DNA of 64,000 nucleotides, taken from contig JAUFSD010000001.1 of the NCBI GenBank assembly GCA_033030425.1, positions 1,612,001-1,676,000 of the forward strand. The letters run 5' to 3'. Made by a program: the position numbers and the translations under genes. The DNA comes from Verpa conica (taxonomy: Eukaryota > Ascomycota > Pezizomycetes > Pezizales > Morchellaceae). The notes beneath the pieces were generated by a model. The model made no database searches. It was not told the DNA's origin and worked only from the letters and a program-made list of their open reading frames with translations. Each line of letters starts with the position of its first letter. Position 1 is the stretch's first letter. Below are positions 1 to 13,522 of this stretch, in pieces.

Positions 1-2800
1 TCTTGTAATGCGCACGCTCCGTTTTCGGATAAAGGAACTTTTCCCCCCCCTCCTCCCTCTCTTTCTGCAGAAACAGATCTCGGTAAGCAGCGGGTATGTC
101 TGTGCACAAAAGAAGATTTGGGGCGCTTTGACATTGAAACAACATCACAACCGCAATAGGCACCCCCTCCCCTCCCCAAAGAGTTTAAAACTCACGAGAA
201 TTGACGTCGGATATTGGCACGTGGCTTTTTTTTTTGTATATAGAGGTGACATCGGCTGCCCCCGACAACAACAACAAAAACCCACTTAGCTCGCCCGCCC
301 GCCCACACCCCCCACTCGGAAGGCTCCCGATCAATATGTGGTCAACCTTCTCCTTTCTACTTTCTCTGCTTCAAGGTGTTCTTCTGTTGAGGAGCTCCTG
401 CTAGTTAGCTTGCTTAGTTGGTCGTATTTGTTGTCTCGTCACATGCTCGCTCGCTCTAGCTTAGATGAACAACGGTAATATCGGTGAGCATGTAAAAGGC
501 TTAACTTGACATGGTCTCTTACCGGCTCGGTTGGAGGGGGGAGGGGGGCTGAAGTGTATGGGAAATGCGACGTTGATCTCGGTAGAGCTAGAGTCTAGAA
601 TGTTTATTTTTTGATGAATTCAGCCTGACCGACATCGCTCAATTGTCTGGAATTAATATATGTAGATTCAAAAAAAAAAAAAAAAAGTACTATATTATAT
701 GTAATTAAGTTACATCGTGACCTGCAACAGGCGGTTACGCAATTTGTGAAAGGGTAAAAAAAAAAAAAAAAAAGGGTCAAACATATCATTCCCCTCATGA
801 TGTCTCAACTGGTATCCACTCTCTCTCTCCCAACAACAACAACAACAACAAACAAAAAAGAGCGCTTCTAAAGGTTAAATGTTTGTTGATGTTATTGTTG
901 GTGTCGTTACCGGGTGAAGTGTTTTTTTTTTTTTTTTTATAGCATGTCTTTTCTTTTCTTTTCTTTTCCGTTCTATCACTAGGGGCTAGATGAAGCGATA
1001 AGTGGCAACAAGAGAGAGAGCTTTGGTCAAGAGAATTTCCCGGTTCAGGGTTTCCTTCATACACTAGCTTGAAGCTTAGCGCCGCGCGTACAGTAGCGTC
1101 CCCGCCGGGGGGAAGCCATCAGAAAGCGCAAAGACCTACTGGATGGGACCAGAGAAGAGAGAGGGAGAGATGAGGATGGTAAATACCGGTGATAAAACCA
1201 CCGCGGCTACCGCTGACTAGACCAGGTACCAACTCAAAACCTGACGTAAAAAAAAGAACATGAGTGGGGAAAAGTATCGGGTGGGGGAGGGAGGGGTGAA
1301 GAGAGAGAGAGAGAGAGAGAGAGAGGAGGGGCTGAATGTATGTATATTCGTAGCTGAAGTTTGGTAGAGATGGTACTTATTTGAAATTAATCCGGGAAAG
1401 TCAACCGGAGGAAACAATTGGCTTAGTCTCATCTTCTTCTTCCTTTTCTTTTCGTAAAACGGTTTTTCCGCGGCATCGTGCCCGTTGTAGATAGGCTAGC
1501 TAGCTATCCAGGGCGTGGGGAACCGGAAGCTTTTTTCTTTTCCCTCTTTAAAAGAAAGATAAGTTGAGAAAAACCCGGGAATGAAATGGGTACGTAAGGT
1601 CAGTCAAAAAAAAAAACAAGTCAGACGGGAACTAAATCACGATTAATAGAATAGGTATGTAGTCCCTTGTTTTTCTTTCTTTCTTTCTTTCTCCCCGCTA
1701 CCGTCGCCTTCCTCATTCCATTAATTCTACTCTTCGTTTCCTCTTCGTGATGGTGGAATACAGTACAGCATTTGCTTTTCTAAAAAAAAAACTGTTCCTT
1801 TAATTCGTTTTTCTTGTAGTGAGATCGGAGATCGGGGAACACAAAGGGTGGAAGAAAGAGGGAAAAGAGCCGCATATTTGCATTTTCCCTTAGTTACTTG
1901 ACTCTCTCCCCATGTACTTTTTATTTTATTTTTCCCGCGCGTGTTGCGGGGAAAAAAAAGGGTGGGAAAGGGTTATGATACAGTTTCGATCTAGATCTAC
2001 CTGCTGCTGACTCTCCCCACCGTAGAGAGAGAGAGAGATGTACCTCCATATGGGGGAATAAGCGTAGATTGCTTCCAAGAGAGAGAGAGAGAGATGCAGG
2101 TAGCGGAGCCGCAGTGAGGGGAAGAAAGGGAAGAAAGGGAAAAAAAAAAAAAAACTTGGTGCTGAGTGGGTTTTTACTCTTTAGAGTAAAAGGGCATTTG
2201 CTGCGATGCATCGAGTCTATCCTCGCTTGAAAAGCCCTCGCTTGTCCATTTCTGTCAATTGAGAACTGGACCCCCCTTGCAATGATATTCCTGAAAATCC
2301 AAGATTTCCAAGGTGGATACATGACATAATTTTGCACATTCTGTTATTTTTTGCGGGATTCGATCCGTCCTTCGGATATCTTCGGGGTTTCCCTTAATTG
2401 TTATTTCGGTCGTGTGCATTGTTTCCGTGAGAGGAAGGGGGGAAAAGAGAAAGAGGGAAAGGGAAAGGGAAAAAAAAAAAAAAAAAAACCTAAAGAAAGT
2501 GGGCGCGGGGTCGTATATTGAATTAGGAAGGCTAGTAGGGGTTGGTAACATCGTGAGTTCGTGTCAAGGAGGTTCCCTCCTGTTGCGCTCACCGGCCCAG
2601 ATGGTTTAAACGGCTGTCACTATGCGCGGGTGTTGGAGTTACTTAGAGGAGTTAGAAAGTCAGGAAAGTGGTCTCGTGTGGGGTTGCATAGGATCGTGAT
2701 GTTGTATACGGTATTAACGAGGAGGAGGAGGTTCGAGAACTCGGCGAGTTCAGAATCCAGAGCTGAGGGAGGGGAGGGGGAGAAAGTGACGGTACTCTAC
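1..2800. other. Intergenic, homopolymer- and microsatellite-rich
   Basis: No supported gene. The stretch has many A or T runs of 10-18 nt (for example near 670, 757, 925, 2143 and 2470) and (GA)n tracts. The clearest tract is at about 1299-1326, with shorter ones near 2030 and 2080. The open frames here run through these tracts and give Lys/Arg/Ser/Phe-rich low-complexity peptides, so I treat them as non-coding. Confidence 0.6.
1299..1326. repeat. (GA)n microsatellite
   Basis: About 14 tandem GA units, almost uninterrupted. It is one of several GA/CT tracts in this compartment. Confidence 0.9.
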
Positions 2801-4559
2801 TAGGGGGTGTTTATCGGCACTGTCCCCTGTACTTGGGTCAATTGGCTACTCTGGACTCAATAGTTTATCATATTATCGCGAGGTTGCAATTCGATGTTAT
2901 TTTGAGGGCGCAACGAAGGTTGAGATGGAGAGTGCCACTGCGGAGGTGTAATTGGAAGGGGTTGAGTGGCTCGGCTGAGACAGGCCTGGCAAGAACACCC
3001 CGGCTGGCTGGCCATGGCCCATGGCCCCATAGACTGCACATACCCACCCATACCCACCCATACCCACACACACAACGTCGCTCACGATCTTGTTCGGGTT
3101 CAACTAATGAAATGGCTTCTTGGAAGGGGGACAGTCAGCTTCCGCCGCAGGAGAGACATGTAAACTGCCAGATCCCCCCGGATATACTTTAGAGTAGAGG
3201 GTTCCGTCCATTTGCACTCTCCCAATTCAATAAACCACCCTGCTATCACTCCCAGTACAGTGACCGCACCACCACCGCAGTACCACATCAGTCTCTACAG
3301 CCGGCTTCGACAAAGCGCGGCGGTTGCCCCACCCTCCCGCTTGCCATATCGCCCGGCCGTCATTCGCCTGTCCGCCTCTTGCCCGCCGTCTGGTTGGGCA
3401 GCACCGAGGTCATTAAGGGTGTTTCTCTGTTTCGGAGATAGTCTGCAATTACGTAGCGGTGGGCGGTACCTACATTTGACACCTCGCTGCCCTACCCTTG
3501 CCGTGCTGTGTGCTGCCCATACTCACCGCACACCTCGGCGGGACAGTGACCAAAGAAACAATCGATCTGTCCAGGTGTAGAGAGAGATATCTAGACCCAG
3601 CTTCCCAGCTACCCAGTTACCCAGACACCCACGCGCACGCGCTCGCGCTCGTGCTCCCAACGAGTGTTTCGTGTCCGTCCTATCGGTGCGGCCGTCGCCG
3701 GCTGTCGGTTGTCTTGTTCTCACATACGCCCCGCCTTGCGTCAACACGGAAGCCCTGTACGGGAGATCCTACGTACAATCTACGCAACAGTAGCAAACAT
3801 ACCAAATATACAAACAGCCCCCCATAATCTTACCCCTTCATTCCCTTTCCGCCGGGCCTGGGGCCATTCACAAGGAGATAGGAGAAGCCTGCCTGCCTGG
3901 CTGCTATTATCTATCTACCGCCGTCTGTGCGTTGGCTGTAGGCAGCAAGGACTCTCTTCTCGGCCTGGCTGCTAGTCGTTACGCCGTTTCACCGCTCATC
4001 TCGCTTTGTATCTGCTGCTCTAGATAGCTGCTTTACGGCCGCCGCGGCTCCTACCGGCTGTTCGGGTCTGTTGCCCATACAACATAGTAGCAGTCCAGTC
4101 CACAGTCCACTACCACGCTTCGCCTGCACACCACCACCCTCCACACCCACTGCCACTGGCTGCCACTCCCTCCACTCCCTCCACTGGCTGCCCTCCACTG
4201 GCCACCCCCCTCCACCTCCCACCGCAACAAAGGCTAGTGCGAATCTGTTCACTCGTAAATCTCCCGTGTTCCCCCTTCCCTTATTCAACCTCAACCTTTA
4301 ATCATCATCCACTGACAATCACCCTCACCCCCCCGAAGGTTTAAACCTCCGTCATCCTCAACCCACACCATCTAACGGGGAACAACACATTATCACACTA
4401 CCCCCCCCCTTCCAATAATACCCTTCATCGCCTTTCATATAATATATTCATAGTCGCCATCATGGCTGTACGGCGCTATTAAATTCGCTCGCCTACTCAC
4501 AACTACACTCTATCAATATATCGCGAACAATCCGCAAAGTCTGAGACTGTCGCGTAATC
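2801..4559 (+). promoter_or_regulatory. Upstream/leader region of the Lst4-like gene
   Basis: Sequence upstream of the ATG at 4560. From about 3200 the plus strand becomes strongly C/T-rich with CCCAC/CCTCCA-type runs, for example 4130-4230 and 4320-4410. The same composition occurs before the + gene at 38111 and, on the minus strand, before the gene starting at 58415. It probably covers promoter and 5' UTR. No TATA box or 5' UTR intron could be fixed by eye. Confidence 0.45.
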
Positions 4560-7500
4560 ATGCTCGGCCGTCTCTTTTCATCTGCAAACTCTACAACGAC
4601 ATCACCCGGTGGCACTCGTCCTTCAACCGCTGCTGCGCCCGACAACGACGAACTTCACACCAGGAGTCTCCTATATCCCGATATTGCTCCTTCCTCATTC
4701 CAGTCATGTCTAAGTCTTTCGCATACCAGCAGCAGCAGCGCTGGCGCAAGCTTTGGCGACAATATCGACCTTGAATCAAATCGCGATGTGAGGGTTATTA
4801 TCGCACAGGACGCTACGGCTTCAGAGCTAAAATGTGTCCTATACGACTCTAAACCTGCATCAAAGATAGCTGACCCCTCGTATAACGCTTGCGACGAGGT
4901 TCCTCTCTCACCAGGGCTTGGGGGTCCATACAATCGTTCGCGAAGGCGCGCTGCTCCTTCTAGCCAATTTTATGCTAATGCGAATTGTTTCAACCAAGCC
5001 CAGCATGCCTCTGGGAATGTGGCACCGGAAGACGAGATGCGAGTCTTGACTGACTGCATGTTTGGATCCGCGCCCTTGGCCTACAAAGGGCCTTCTACCA
5101 AAGTGCATATCCTCCCTGATGTTGAGGAAAAGAAGCCTAATCCGGTATCTTCTCAACGGGGGTCGCTACGTACCCCATCTTTCACATCTTATGCATCCCA
5201 TCAAGCCGATTCGTCCCAGAAGGAAAAGCGCAAATCGGTGCTGATCACTCGGTTATTCTCGGTCGTAATACCTCCTAGTCCGCCAATGACTGCATATCCC
5301 GCCTCAAAGGATCACCCATCAACCCCCATGGGCTCATTAAACTCTAGTCATGGGTTTCCCTTTCCAAAGATGTCTGGAAACACTTCTGGATCTACTGGCG
5401 CAAAGTTTGTCAAGCCTCCAAAGACGTCAATGTACGCTGTTGGTTTGATCATTTCTCTCCCACAACCCACAACGTTTTCGTGCGGCTCTGCAGGCTCTTC
5501 TATCCATCGCTGCTGCTGCTGCCAACAATCACCCTTTAGTACTTACGATAGCGACAATCACCACCATGAATTTTGTTGCCCCACACCTCCTTCATTTGAG
5601 GAGGATTATCAACCTAACATGGACAGCCTCCGGACAGATGGTGGATTCGATGATTTTCTACCATCGGCCGCTGATGACCGAATGGACCTGATTACCAAGC
5701 ACTGGGACGTTATTAACAGGGCACTTTCTGATCTCCAGCGTGTTGCACAGGTCCAAATCTTGAATCACCTGAACGCTGGGGGAATTTCGACACCACTAAC
5801 GACCTGTCAGAACGGGTACAAATACCGAAAGAAGGCAGAATTGAGGCAAGGAGCTCTGTTGAAGGACGAGGTTGTGTGCAAGGAAGTGGAGAGGCTAAGG
5901 TGGCGCATTGTTGCGGGGATTAGAACACCTCGAGTCATCACTGGGCAAGGGAAGTGGGCGGTCTGGAAAGATGAGGCTAAATGGGCTAATGCTCGTTTTG
6001 GAGGAAGAGATATGAATTTGTCAGTTACCATCTCCCGTGGTTAACCGCACCGGATACTAACAAGCCCTAAAAACAGCTTTTTCCTCACCTTGTTGACGGC
6101 GTTTCTTGGGCACCATACCGAGTGGCTGGACGTTCTTGGACCTGCCCCATACAGACTTAAGCACCAGCAGCAACAGCAAAAAGCAAATGGAAACGGCGAC
6201 GACAGTGGTATTTCTACTCGAACTGTTTTACTAGCTTCTGACAAAATTACCGCAAGAAGGTTGATTTATCTTCTTTCGGCATTTTTACCCTCAAAATCCT
6301 TGCCACCTTGGGACGGAATTCCGCCACCTTCAAGGACTGACTCAATGAATTATTTGTCGCAATCCCCTCCTGTCTCTGGGGGTTTAGCAGGCAAGAAGAG
6401 TTCTTTGCGGAAGAAAGCCAAGAAGAAGCCAAGCAAACTTAGCATGGTGACAGGTGAAGAAGATGAGCCTGTGGTTGGCTGGGATATTCCGGTGGCGCAT
6501 GGCGATTCGAATGTCGCACCATCAGTACCACTACAGTTGCCACTTACAAACCCAGCGGTGAAGAAGACCGGGAACGCATTGACAACAGCACCTAGCTCGG
6601 CAACCGTTGTTCCCGCGAATGTGCCTGGAAGCCCACAGAAGGTGCTTGTGCGCCCCGGTAGCAGCAGCAGTGTGGCTAGCATCAATTTGATGAACACGCT
6701 AAAGCGCACTGGAACCGCAAACACGAGCGCCGACTCCTCGGGTAGCTTCCTCAGCTTCCTTAGCTTCTGGAGCAACGCGCGGACAGGATCTACTGCACCA
6801 AGTGAGACTAGCACCCAGCCTGATGAGCCTCTTCACACCGCGATCAAGATTGGAGGGGAGAGGGACGAGATTGATGCGAGCGGGCTTTACTTGGACGACG
6901 ATGATCTGCAGCATCATCACGTCCATCACAAGCATGGCCATCATATCCCTGCGCCGGCCCTTCCTTACGGTTTCCACCAGCAGTTTGTTGAGAACGAAGT
7001 AAGGCTTTCAGTAGATGAGAGCGATGGCATTGTTGACGTGGATATTCCTATGCCTTCTATGGACTATGGTACTACTTTCACTTCCCCGATTAGCTCCCCG
7101 TCGAGTGGAGGCTGGCCCATATCGATGATGGAAGCTGCTGGAAGTGGTCTAATTAGATCTAACAGTATGAGCTTTTCTTCAGCCATGCTCATGCCGACCT
7201 GGATGCCTGATGCTGATGATAATGGCATCAATGTTGGCGGTTGGATGGAAGACGAGATCTTCCACCCTGACTTTGCTCTACAAGCCGTCAAGCCTTATGC
7301 TGAGGTTGAGGAAGACATCAAGAGAGCGATGAGGGCCGAGCCAACACCACCACATGCAAGCAACACACCTGGATCTGAGAATGGAGCTGCCCAAGGCGGT
7401 GACAACAAATGGGTTGAGGTTTGCTCTGTCTTGATTGCAGATACCAAGAAGTTGCAAATCAAGAGGCTTAAGCTTAGACGTCGAAGCAAGAAACAGTCAA

Positions 7501-7907
7501 CCGTTGTGGGAAACCAGTCACCGCTCACCACAGGCTTCCCAAGCGCACTTGGCGGTCACCGCCACCTTCATGTCCAGCAACCAGTAGCGAGCTCATACAC
7601 TGGTCCAGGAGCATTCGAAGACGACGAGGAGGAAGAGATGATGGATGAGGAGATTGTCTGTGACGTTGATGATGTTCTTGCTACTGCCGTTGAAGGAGTT
7701 ATTGGTATTTCTGGCGCGAGTAGGAGGAAACCTGGTGCTACTGTGAATGATACTGCAAATATGGGTGTTCAAGTGTGCAAGTGCATGGTACTTGGAGCAC
7801 TCGAGAATGTTGTACGTGCTGTTGCAGTAGACAGGGGGAATGTGGTTGGGAATGTTCTGACCGAGGGGGTGGCGAAGTGGTTGAGCGAAGTCGAGGAGTC
7901 TTACTGA
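4560..7907 (+). CDS. Lst4/FNIP-type folliculin-interacting protein homologue
   Basis: Two exons, 4560-6019 and 6077-7907, give 1096 residues. The 57-nt intron has donor GTCAGT, branch point TACTAAC at 6055-6061 and acceptor CAG. It is a multiple of three but contains an in-frame TAA, so without splicing it looks like two separate genes. Residues about 76-102 (DVRVIIAQD...CVLYDSKPA), about 167-183 (MFGSAPLAYKGPSTKVH) and about 230 (LFSVVIPP) match the N-terminal longin/DENN blocks of FNIP/Lst4. The junction restores LLTAFLGHHTEWLDVLGPAP, the block where FNIPs have a comparable hydrophobic segment. A second conserved patch (VLIADTKKLQIKRLKLRRR) lies near residue 955. Long low-complexity linkers separate the blocks, including a His-rich run near 6910-6945. 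Known family role: with Lst7/folliculin it acts as a GAP complex for Rag/Gtr GTPases, controlling TORC1 at the vacuole under amino-acid starvation. Family assignment is confident; function here is by homology. Confidence 0.85.
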
Positions 7908-8187
7908 TTGTTTGATACTTTTTTGCATTTTCTTTTTTTTTTAGCAGTCGCTGGCTGCTGTGTTTTATCAACATCTTCTTTTACTATTCCGGGTTCCTGG
8001 GTTTTTCTTTTCTTTCTGGATGGGGGCTTGCATTTGGAGTTCTTTCGGCCGGTTCGGTGGCATTATGGTTTTTTCAGTTTTTTTTAAGGCATCGGCTCGG
8101 GGGCTTGCGCGGCGTAGGGGGGTGAGAGTGGTGCATGGTCTCGGACCGGAGCATTATTATTACTCGCTTTTTCTTTACTACTATTGC

Positions 8188-8224
8188 TACTACTACTACT
8201 ACTACTACTATTACTACTACTACT
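8188..8224. repeat. (ACT)n microsatellite
   Basis: About 12 ACT/CTA triplets with one interruption (ATT), in the downstream region of the Lst4-like gene. Confidence 0.9.
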
Positions 8225-10235
8225 TACTAGTACTTTACACAGCATTGCATCTAATCATCTTCTTTGTTCTAACTTGTAGGTATTTCATTGGGAGGGATGG
8301 TTTTTTGTCATATGTTGGTTGGGCTTTCTTCTTTTGTTGCAGCTGGCTGGTAGCATAGTTTCTGGGTCTCTCTCATGGGTCTTGGGAGTGTTATAGTACG
8401 GCTTTCTGTGTTAAATAGTATTAGGGTGTTGAATATTTGAATATGCATGCATTGGGAGGGTGGGGGAGAGAATCTTATAAACTATCCTATACCTAATAAT
8501 CTCCCTCTATTAATATTGTGAAATCTTTGTTTTTTAAGAGAGAGAGAGCACCGGGTCTGTGTTCCGTGTAATCCCCGGTATTCATACATGCACCGGGTAT
8601 ACGAAAAAAAAAATTGAAACGAGTGTTTATTTCAAGCCGGGCCACCGGGACCAGATTTTATCGTACAGCATAAATCTTGCTCTCAAAAAAAAAAACTCAT
8701 CTAAAATACCCCATACCTTCCGGCATGGCATGGCGTGCGTGCGTGCATAATTACGATACGAGTAGATGACCTACACACACTAGGGGGGGGGGTGGGTAAT
8801 GTACATTTCGTACGTTGTTGTTGTTGGTACGCTATCTGATGTCTGATAACAACGGGTGCAGTAGCCAGCTATAGATGGTAGGGTAGGGGTTCATTAGGGG
8901 GGGAAAGGTATCTCATGCAGTCCGTATCTCAAAGGTCCTTTCCCCCACCCCCCCACCGCCCCCCTCCCCCTTTCAAATGCTAGATATGATATCACCCGGC
9001 GCACGTCGTGCGGATGGAGGATGTACATTACATATGTACTATGCACGACGCGCCGAAACGATTATATACAGGTTTTAATTGGGTGTTGTAATTATGTATG
9101 GTGTGTGCGTGTGTATGTTTTTTGTTGAGTGAGGGGGGGGGGGAGATTAGGATTAGGGGATATAGTTTATGAGAGATTTAAAATGGTGAGGTGAGGTGAG
9201 GTGTGAGGTGAGGTGAGTAGGTAATGTATATGTTGTATAACTTTTAGGGGGGGGGAGTTTGTACGTACGCACGTGTTAGCTTCTCTTTCTTCTATATATT
9301 CATTTTCTGAACACGTTTTTTACGGCTAAATTCAACAGGAGAGAGTTCCGAGTTTCTCTCTCTCCCACTCTCTCTCTCTCTCTTTGAAGGTTACACGGTT
9401 TTAATTCTGCATAATGTGTTGTACCACTCATTATGATTCTCATTCTCATTCTCTTTCTATCTCTTCTAGGATACTTCCTGGTTATGGTTGTGGTTGATGA
9501 CACTTCGTCGTCACCGGTAGGAACTTGAAGGCTTATCTTTTTAATGAAAACTCACGCCAGATACGATTCTCCCCATATCAAATCCTGTCTCCTGGGTCTG
9601 ACCTTGTAAAAAAAAAAGATTATTCACTTCCGTCCGCTTCTTCCCTTCGCCTCTTTCATCCCCCCCTTGTAGCCCTTCCCCCGTAGTCTCCCTCCCTCCC
9701 CGTATAAATCTTTACCCAGGCAATAGGTTAGTACAGTTCGCTTCTGCTGAATCTTGAAGTTCTGTTTCACCGCCAAGACAAAAAATCGCCTTTCTCGGTG
9801 AATGGGTGGGTAAGGTTGCAGAACAAGTTTCTCGGTCCGTGCTTTTAAAATTATCTCCCGGTTCGAGGAAGAAGCCGCGGAAGAATTGTAAACCGGTATC
9901 CAAGTTTTTTTTTTTGAGGCGCCCGGCGGGGCGGAGGAAGAAGCGGCGGCCTGAAATAAGGTAGTAATACGCCTTATTATTTCTCTTCACATGAGGGTGG
10001 ATGATGACATTATGGTAGTGGTTGGTCTTTCTTCATTCATATGGCTTGTGATTCTTGGAAAATCCTCCTCCTCCCCAATCAGGCTCAAGGGGAGGAAGAG
10101 AGCTGATTATCTTGAGGCTCTATAATATTTTTTTTTGCACTCTATCTTACTTTTCGCCTCATTCAACTCGGGCGACTTTTTTTTTTTTTTTTTGACGCAG
10201 AGATAACCTGTTTACCTTATATTCCATATGTTCAC

Positions 10236-10312
10236 GTAACGTAACGTAACGCGCGCGCGCGCGCGCATCCATCATCCTTTCGCAAATGAGGTGAGGAGGA
10301 TATGTCGCTTCC

Positions 10313-10351
<39 letters not shown>

Positions 10352-10353
10352 TC
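10236..10353. repeat. Compound microsatellite: CGTAA, CG, CT tracts
   Basis: Three tandem CGTAA units run directly into an alternating CG tract (about 10250-10266). A CT tract of about 38 nt follows at 10315-10353. The alternating CG stretch could adopt Z-DNA; that is inference only. Confidence 0.8.
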
Positions 10354-12931
10354 TGGCTGAAACTAGGACCCCCCGGAGCTTTCGATATTTTACCATTTGT
10401 CGTTTTGAATCAAAGCGCTATCATATCAATTTTTTTTTTTACAACAGTAGAAGATATGTACGGTGCTACACACACACACAGTCAGCACGTTCCTGTTCGT
10501 TCTGGAAAAATCTCCCCCCAAAGATAGTGGGGACCGTTCCCTACCCCCCCCCCTCCTCTCTCGGGAGTGGTCCGGAATCAAATGTCCCTCCTCCCTGGGA
10601 GAGAGAGAGTTTCAGCAGGAACAAGAAACCCCCTTCGGTAGTTGAACTACTTTTTTTTGAAGGGCCCGTGCGTATGTGCGTATGTGCGTGAGCGCTGGCT
10701 GAATGAGACAAAAAATCACCCCTCCCTCCTCTCAGCTCCCCATCCCCCCCCTCTTAGACGCGAATCACGCGGGTGAGAGCGCGCTGGTACATTACGCGCT
10801 TAGACTTTTTCCCCGATCGTGGTAGCAACCACACTTTTGTGGGGATCGGGAGGGCTGAAGTGCAGGGGGTTTCGATCTTATACCTAAGACCAAAAAGTCT
10901 TATGGTCTGGAATTTCAAATATCTGGGGGAGACGGAGAGGCGCTGAAACCCCCCCCCCTCCCCCCCGGCCCCCCTTTTTTTATGTCAGCTGCTTAGAGGT
11001 TACTACGGGGGGGGTCTTTTTCCCCTGGTGGGAAAGTAGATCATAATATTGAGGGCCTAACTAGCTAGCTAGCTAGCTAATCAAGGGAAAAAAATAAAAG
11101 TGGAGGATTAGAATTCGAATTCGAATTCGAAGTCATGTGCATTGACATGACGGAGTGGAGCTGTTTTTTTTCTCTGTCTCTCTGTCTCTCTCCTCGGAGG
11201 GTTACTATATTTGATGAGACTTCTGGAACCTTTTTTTTCTTCTTTTTTCCCCCAAAGCTGATATCAAGAGTGGGGGGAGGGGAATACTTGTTGGTTCTTA
11301 TCATTTCCACTTTATAAATGATGTAGTCATCGAGTGATATCCAATGACTTTAAAGTATAACCGAACTACCAAAGAACTCTAAATTATTGACTCTCTCTAT
11401 CTATCTATCCCCCGTTTCATGTCTTGAAACGGGTTCTATGAGACAGTAATCGATCAGGTCTAGACTTTTGTGGAGGCGGGGCAGCGGGGGGAACTAGCTA
11501 CCTCGTTCGAAAGTTCACTACTAGCTAGGCTGCGCTACGATGTTGTCTTGAATATACCATTGTTGATGGACATAAAAAATAATAATTAATAAACTATGCG
11601 ATCTCATATTCTAGGGGGGGAAGGAGGTCTCAAGCACGGACGATAGTGAATGAGAGACAATAGTACCGAGAGAAGTAAGGGGGGGAGATCGAGGGGAGCT
11701 AGCTAGCTAAAAAGAAGAAAAAAAAAAGACTAACAATTGCCACGTGGGGATCTACATAAGCATTATAGTCTTAAAATATTTAAGCTAGAATGAATTCTTA
11801 GACGTACGAGATCAGGGGGGTAGAGGGGGAGGAAATTATATTTATAAAGATATTCGATTTGGAAGTACCGGTAAAACCTTCCATAATAATAATATCTTGA
11901 TTTTCATTTTCAAAATTAGAAGTAGATCGAAAGTAGGGAAAAAAAAGAAAAGAATAAATAAATCGCCGACATAAAAAAAGGGGGGGGGGAAGAGCTATTA
12001 TCATTTTCTGTTTCAGTCTCACTGTCCGCTTTTAAGTCGCCGTACGTTGTTAATTAGTGGGGAACTTCGATCAGTTGCTTTTGATATTGTTGGGTCAAAT
12101 CTTGAGGATCTTCATCACAAGAACTACATCTGGAGGGAAGGGGGGATTTTCTTACTACGGGGGATGTATTAAGGGGGTTTGTAACCGTAGATGCTTTTCA
12201 TAGCTTTTTTCTCTCTTTTCTTCTTTTCTTCTTTTCTTCTTTTCGAGATCGAGGATCGAGGGGGGGAGGTTGGTTTGCATGAAGCTTAGTTTAGAGGTGA
12301 TGTAATCTGAAATACTTGATGACATGCGGAAATCCCTTCCGGTATACTTTATTTGATAATGGTCTTAACCTGTATGTAGTTGGTTGATGTCAGCTTTAGA
12401 AGGACTCGAACCCCCCCAACTACTCCCTGCTATATTATCTCTATTAAGAAAAAAAAGGAAAATATTATCGTAGCCAAGGATTTTTGTGGAGATGTGCGTA
12501 TTGAGGTATAGATATAGTTTCTTTTTTACGGATATAAGTTGCCACTTACGTAGTGTGTTGGTGGTTGAAGCTTTTGTGGCTTCGGATTGCTACATTTCCG
12601 GGACTAACAGGGAGGTTTGGGGTCAGCTATTTTATTTTGTAAATAGTAGGGTGCTAGCATAGGTTAGGGTAGCTGTTAGCTATTGAGTAAGTTACGCTGG
12701 TGGTTGTATTATTTGAAGGTGTTCTAAGGCTATCCTGGCCTTGAGTAGATCTGTCTCATTTCTAGTACTAATAAGACCAAGATATATGTGCTATGTTATT
12801 AGTGACGTATATTATAACAAAATTAGGTTTATCATGGCCTTTATAATTAATCCTGTGTACCTTTACTTTTTGTTACAACTGTAGTAGGCATTCAAACTTA
12901 GTTGTTTTGTTTTGCGTTACTTTTAGATGAG

Positions 12932-12990
12932 AATACCATAGCCCAAGGGCTCTATGTATTTAACGATTAATTCATTCATTCAAACTTAGT
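12932..12990 (+). repeat. Dispersed ATTC-tailed repeat, copy A
   Basis: Contains ACCATAG, then GGGCTCTATGTATTTA, then ATTAATTCATTCATTCA. It shares this order of blocks with copies at 13187, 51757 and 62772. Confidence 0.5.
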
Positions 12991-13186
12991 CTTCTGGAAT
13001 CTTGCTATTGGACCCAGTTAGAAAAATACTTTAGCAGACACTAATTTTTAATCATGAACCCGGCGCCCAAATGGGACATGCGGACCTGAAGTGGAGTGAG
13101 ATTGGGTATTTGCTTGCTTTGAGCCGGTTGGGGTATTCCACACCCATTAGGGTGAAGCCCTGCAAACATCTCTGATAGAGTGCGAG

Positions 13187-13250
13187 TACCATAGTCAAAA
13201 GGCTGCATGTACTATAATTAATTCAATCACCCTAATCATGAGAAATCACT
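13187..13250 (+). repeat. Dispersed ATTC-tailed repeat, copy B
   Basis: Order of blocks: ACCATAG, AAAAGGCTGCATGTACT, ATAATTAATTCAATCA, then ATCATGAGAAATCACTCG. The last block recurs after the tail of the copy at 62772 (ATCATGAAATATCACTCG), so homology extends beyond the simple tail. A further partial tail (ATTAATTCATTCATTCAACA) lies at about 13390-13410. Confidence 0.55.
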
Positions 13251-13522
13251 CGATAGAACCAATTAATAGTTTCCATGAAATTCCTATTTTGCTGAAATCC
13301 TGTATCGATTCACCCTTTTTGTGAGGATATATTATAAATTTTCAAACTCAATATGTGAACTCCCAATGTATCTCAATCTCCGAACTCTGCATTAATTCAT
13401 TCATTCAACATGTGAACTAAAAAAAAAGTAAAAAACTCCATGCTAGTACTGACCACATGCTAACGCCGTATCCTCAATTTAAGGAGGTCAATGATATTAG
13501 ACAACATTTCCCGCTCATAGAC

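Larger units (their letters stand above)
7908..12930. other. Intergenic, simple-sequence rich
   Basis: No supported gene. It starts with the presumed 3' UTR of the Lst4-like gene (T-rich, about 7908-8540). It then holds (ACT)n at 8188-8224, GGTGA repeats at about 9185-9220, (CGTAA)3 running into (CG)n at about 10236-10266, (CT)n at about 10315-10353 and GAATTC repeats at about 11110-11130. It also has many G or C homopolymers. A short perfect hairpin (CCCGTTTCA stem) lies at about 11411-11434. Confidence 0.6.

Noticed and set aside
3212..3580. 122-codon frame on the plus strand
   Set aside because: Pro/Ser/Arg-rich translation of C/T-rich leader sequence; no domain, no splice partner.
12395..12420. 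T-arm-like GGTTCGAGTCC on the minus strand
   Set aside because: Stem mismatches and no D-arm or anticodon arm upstream.
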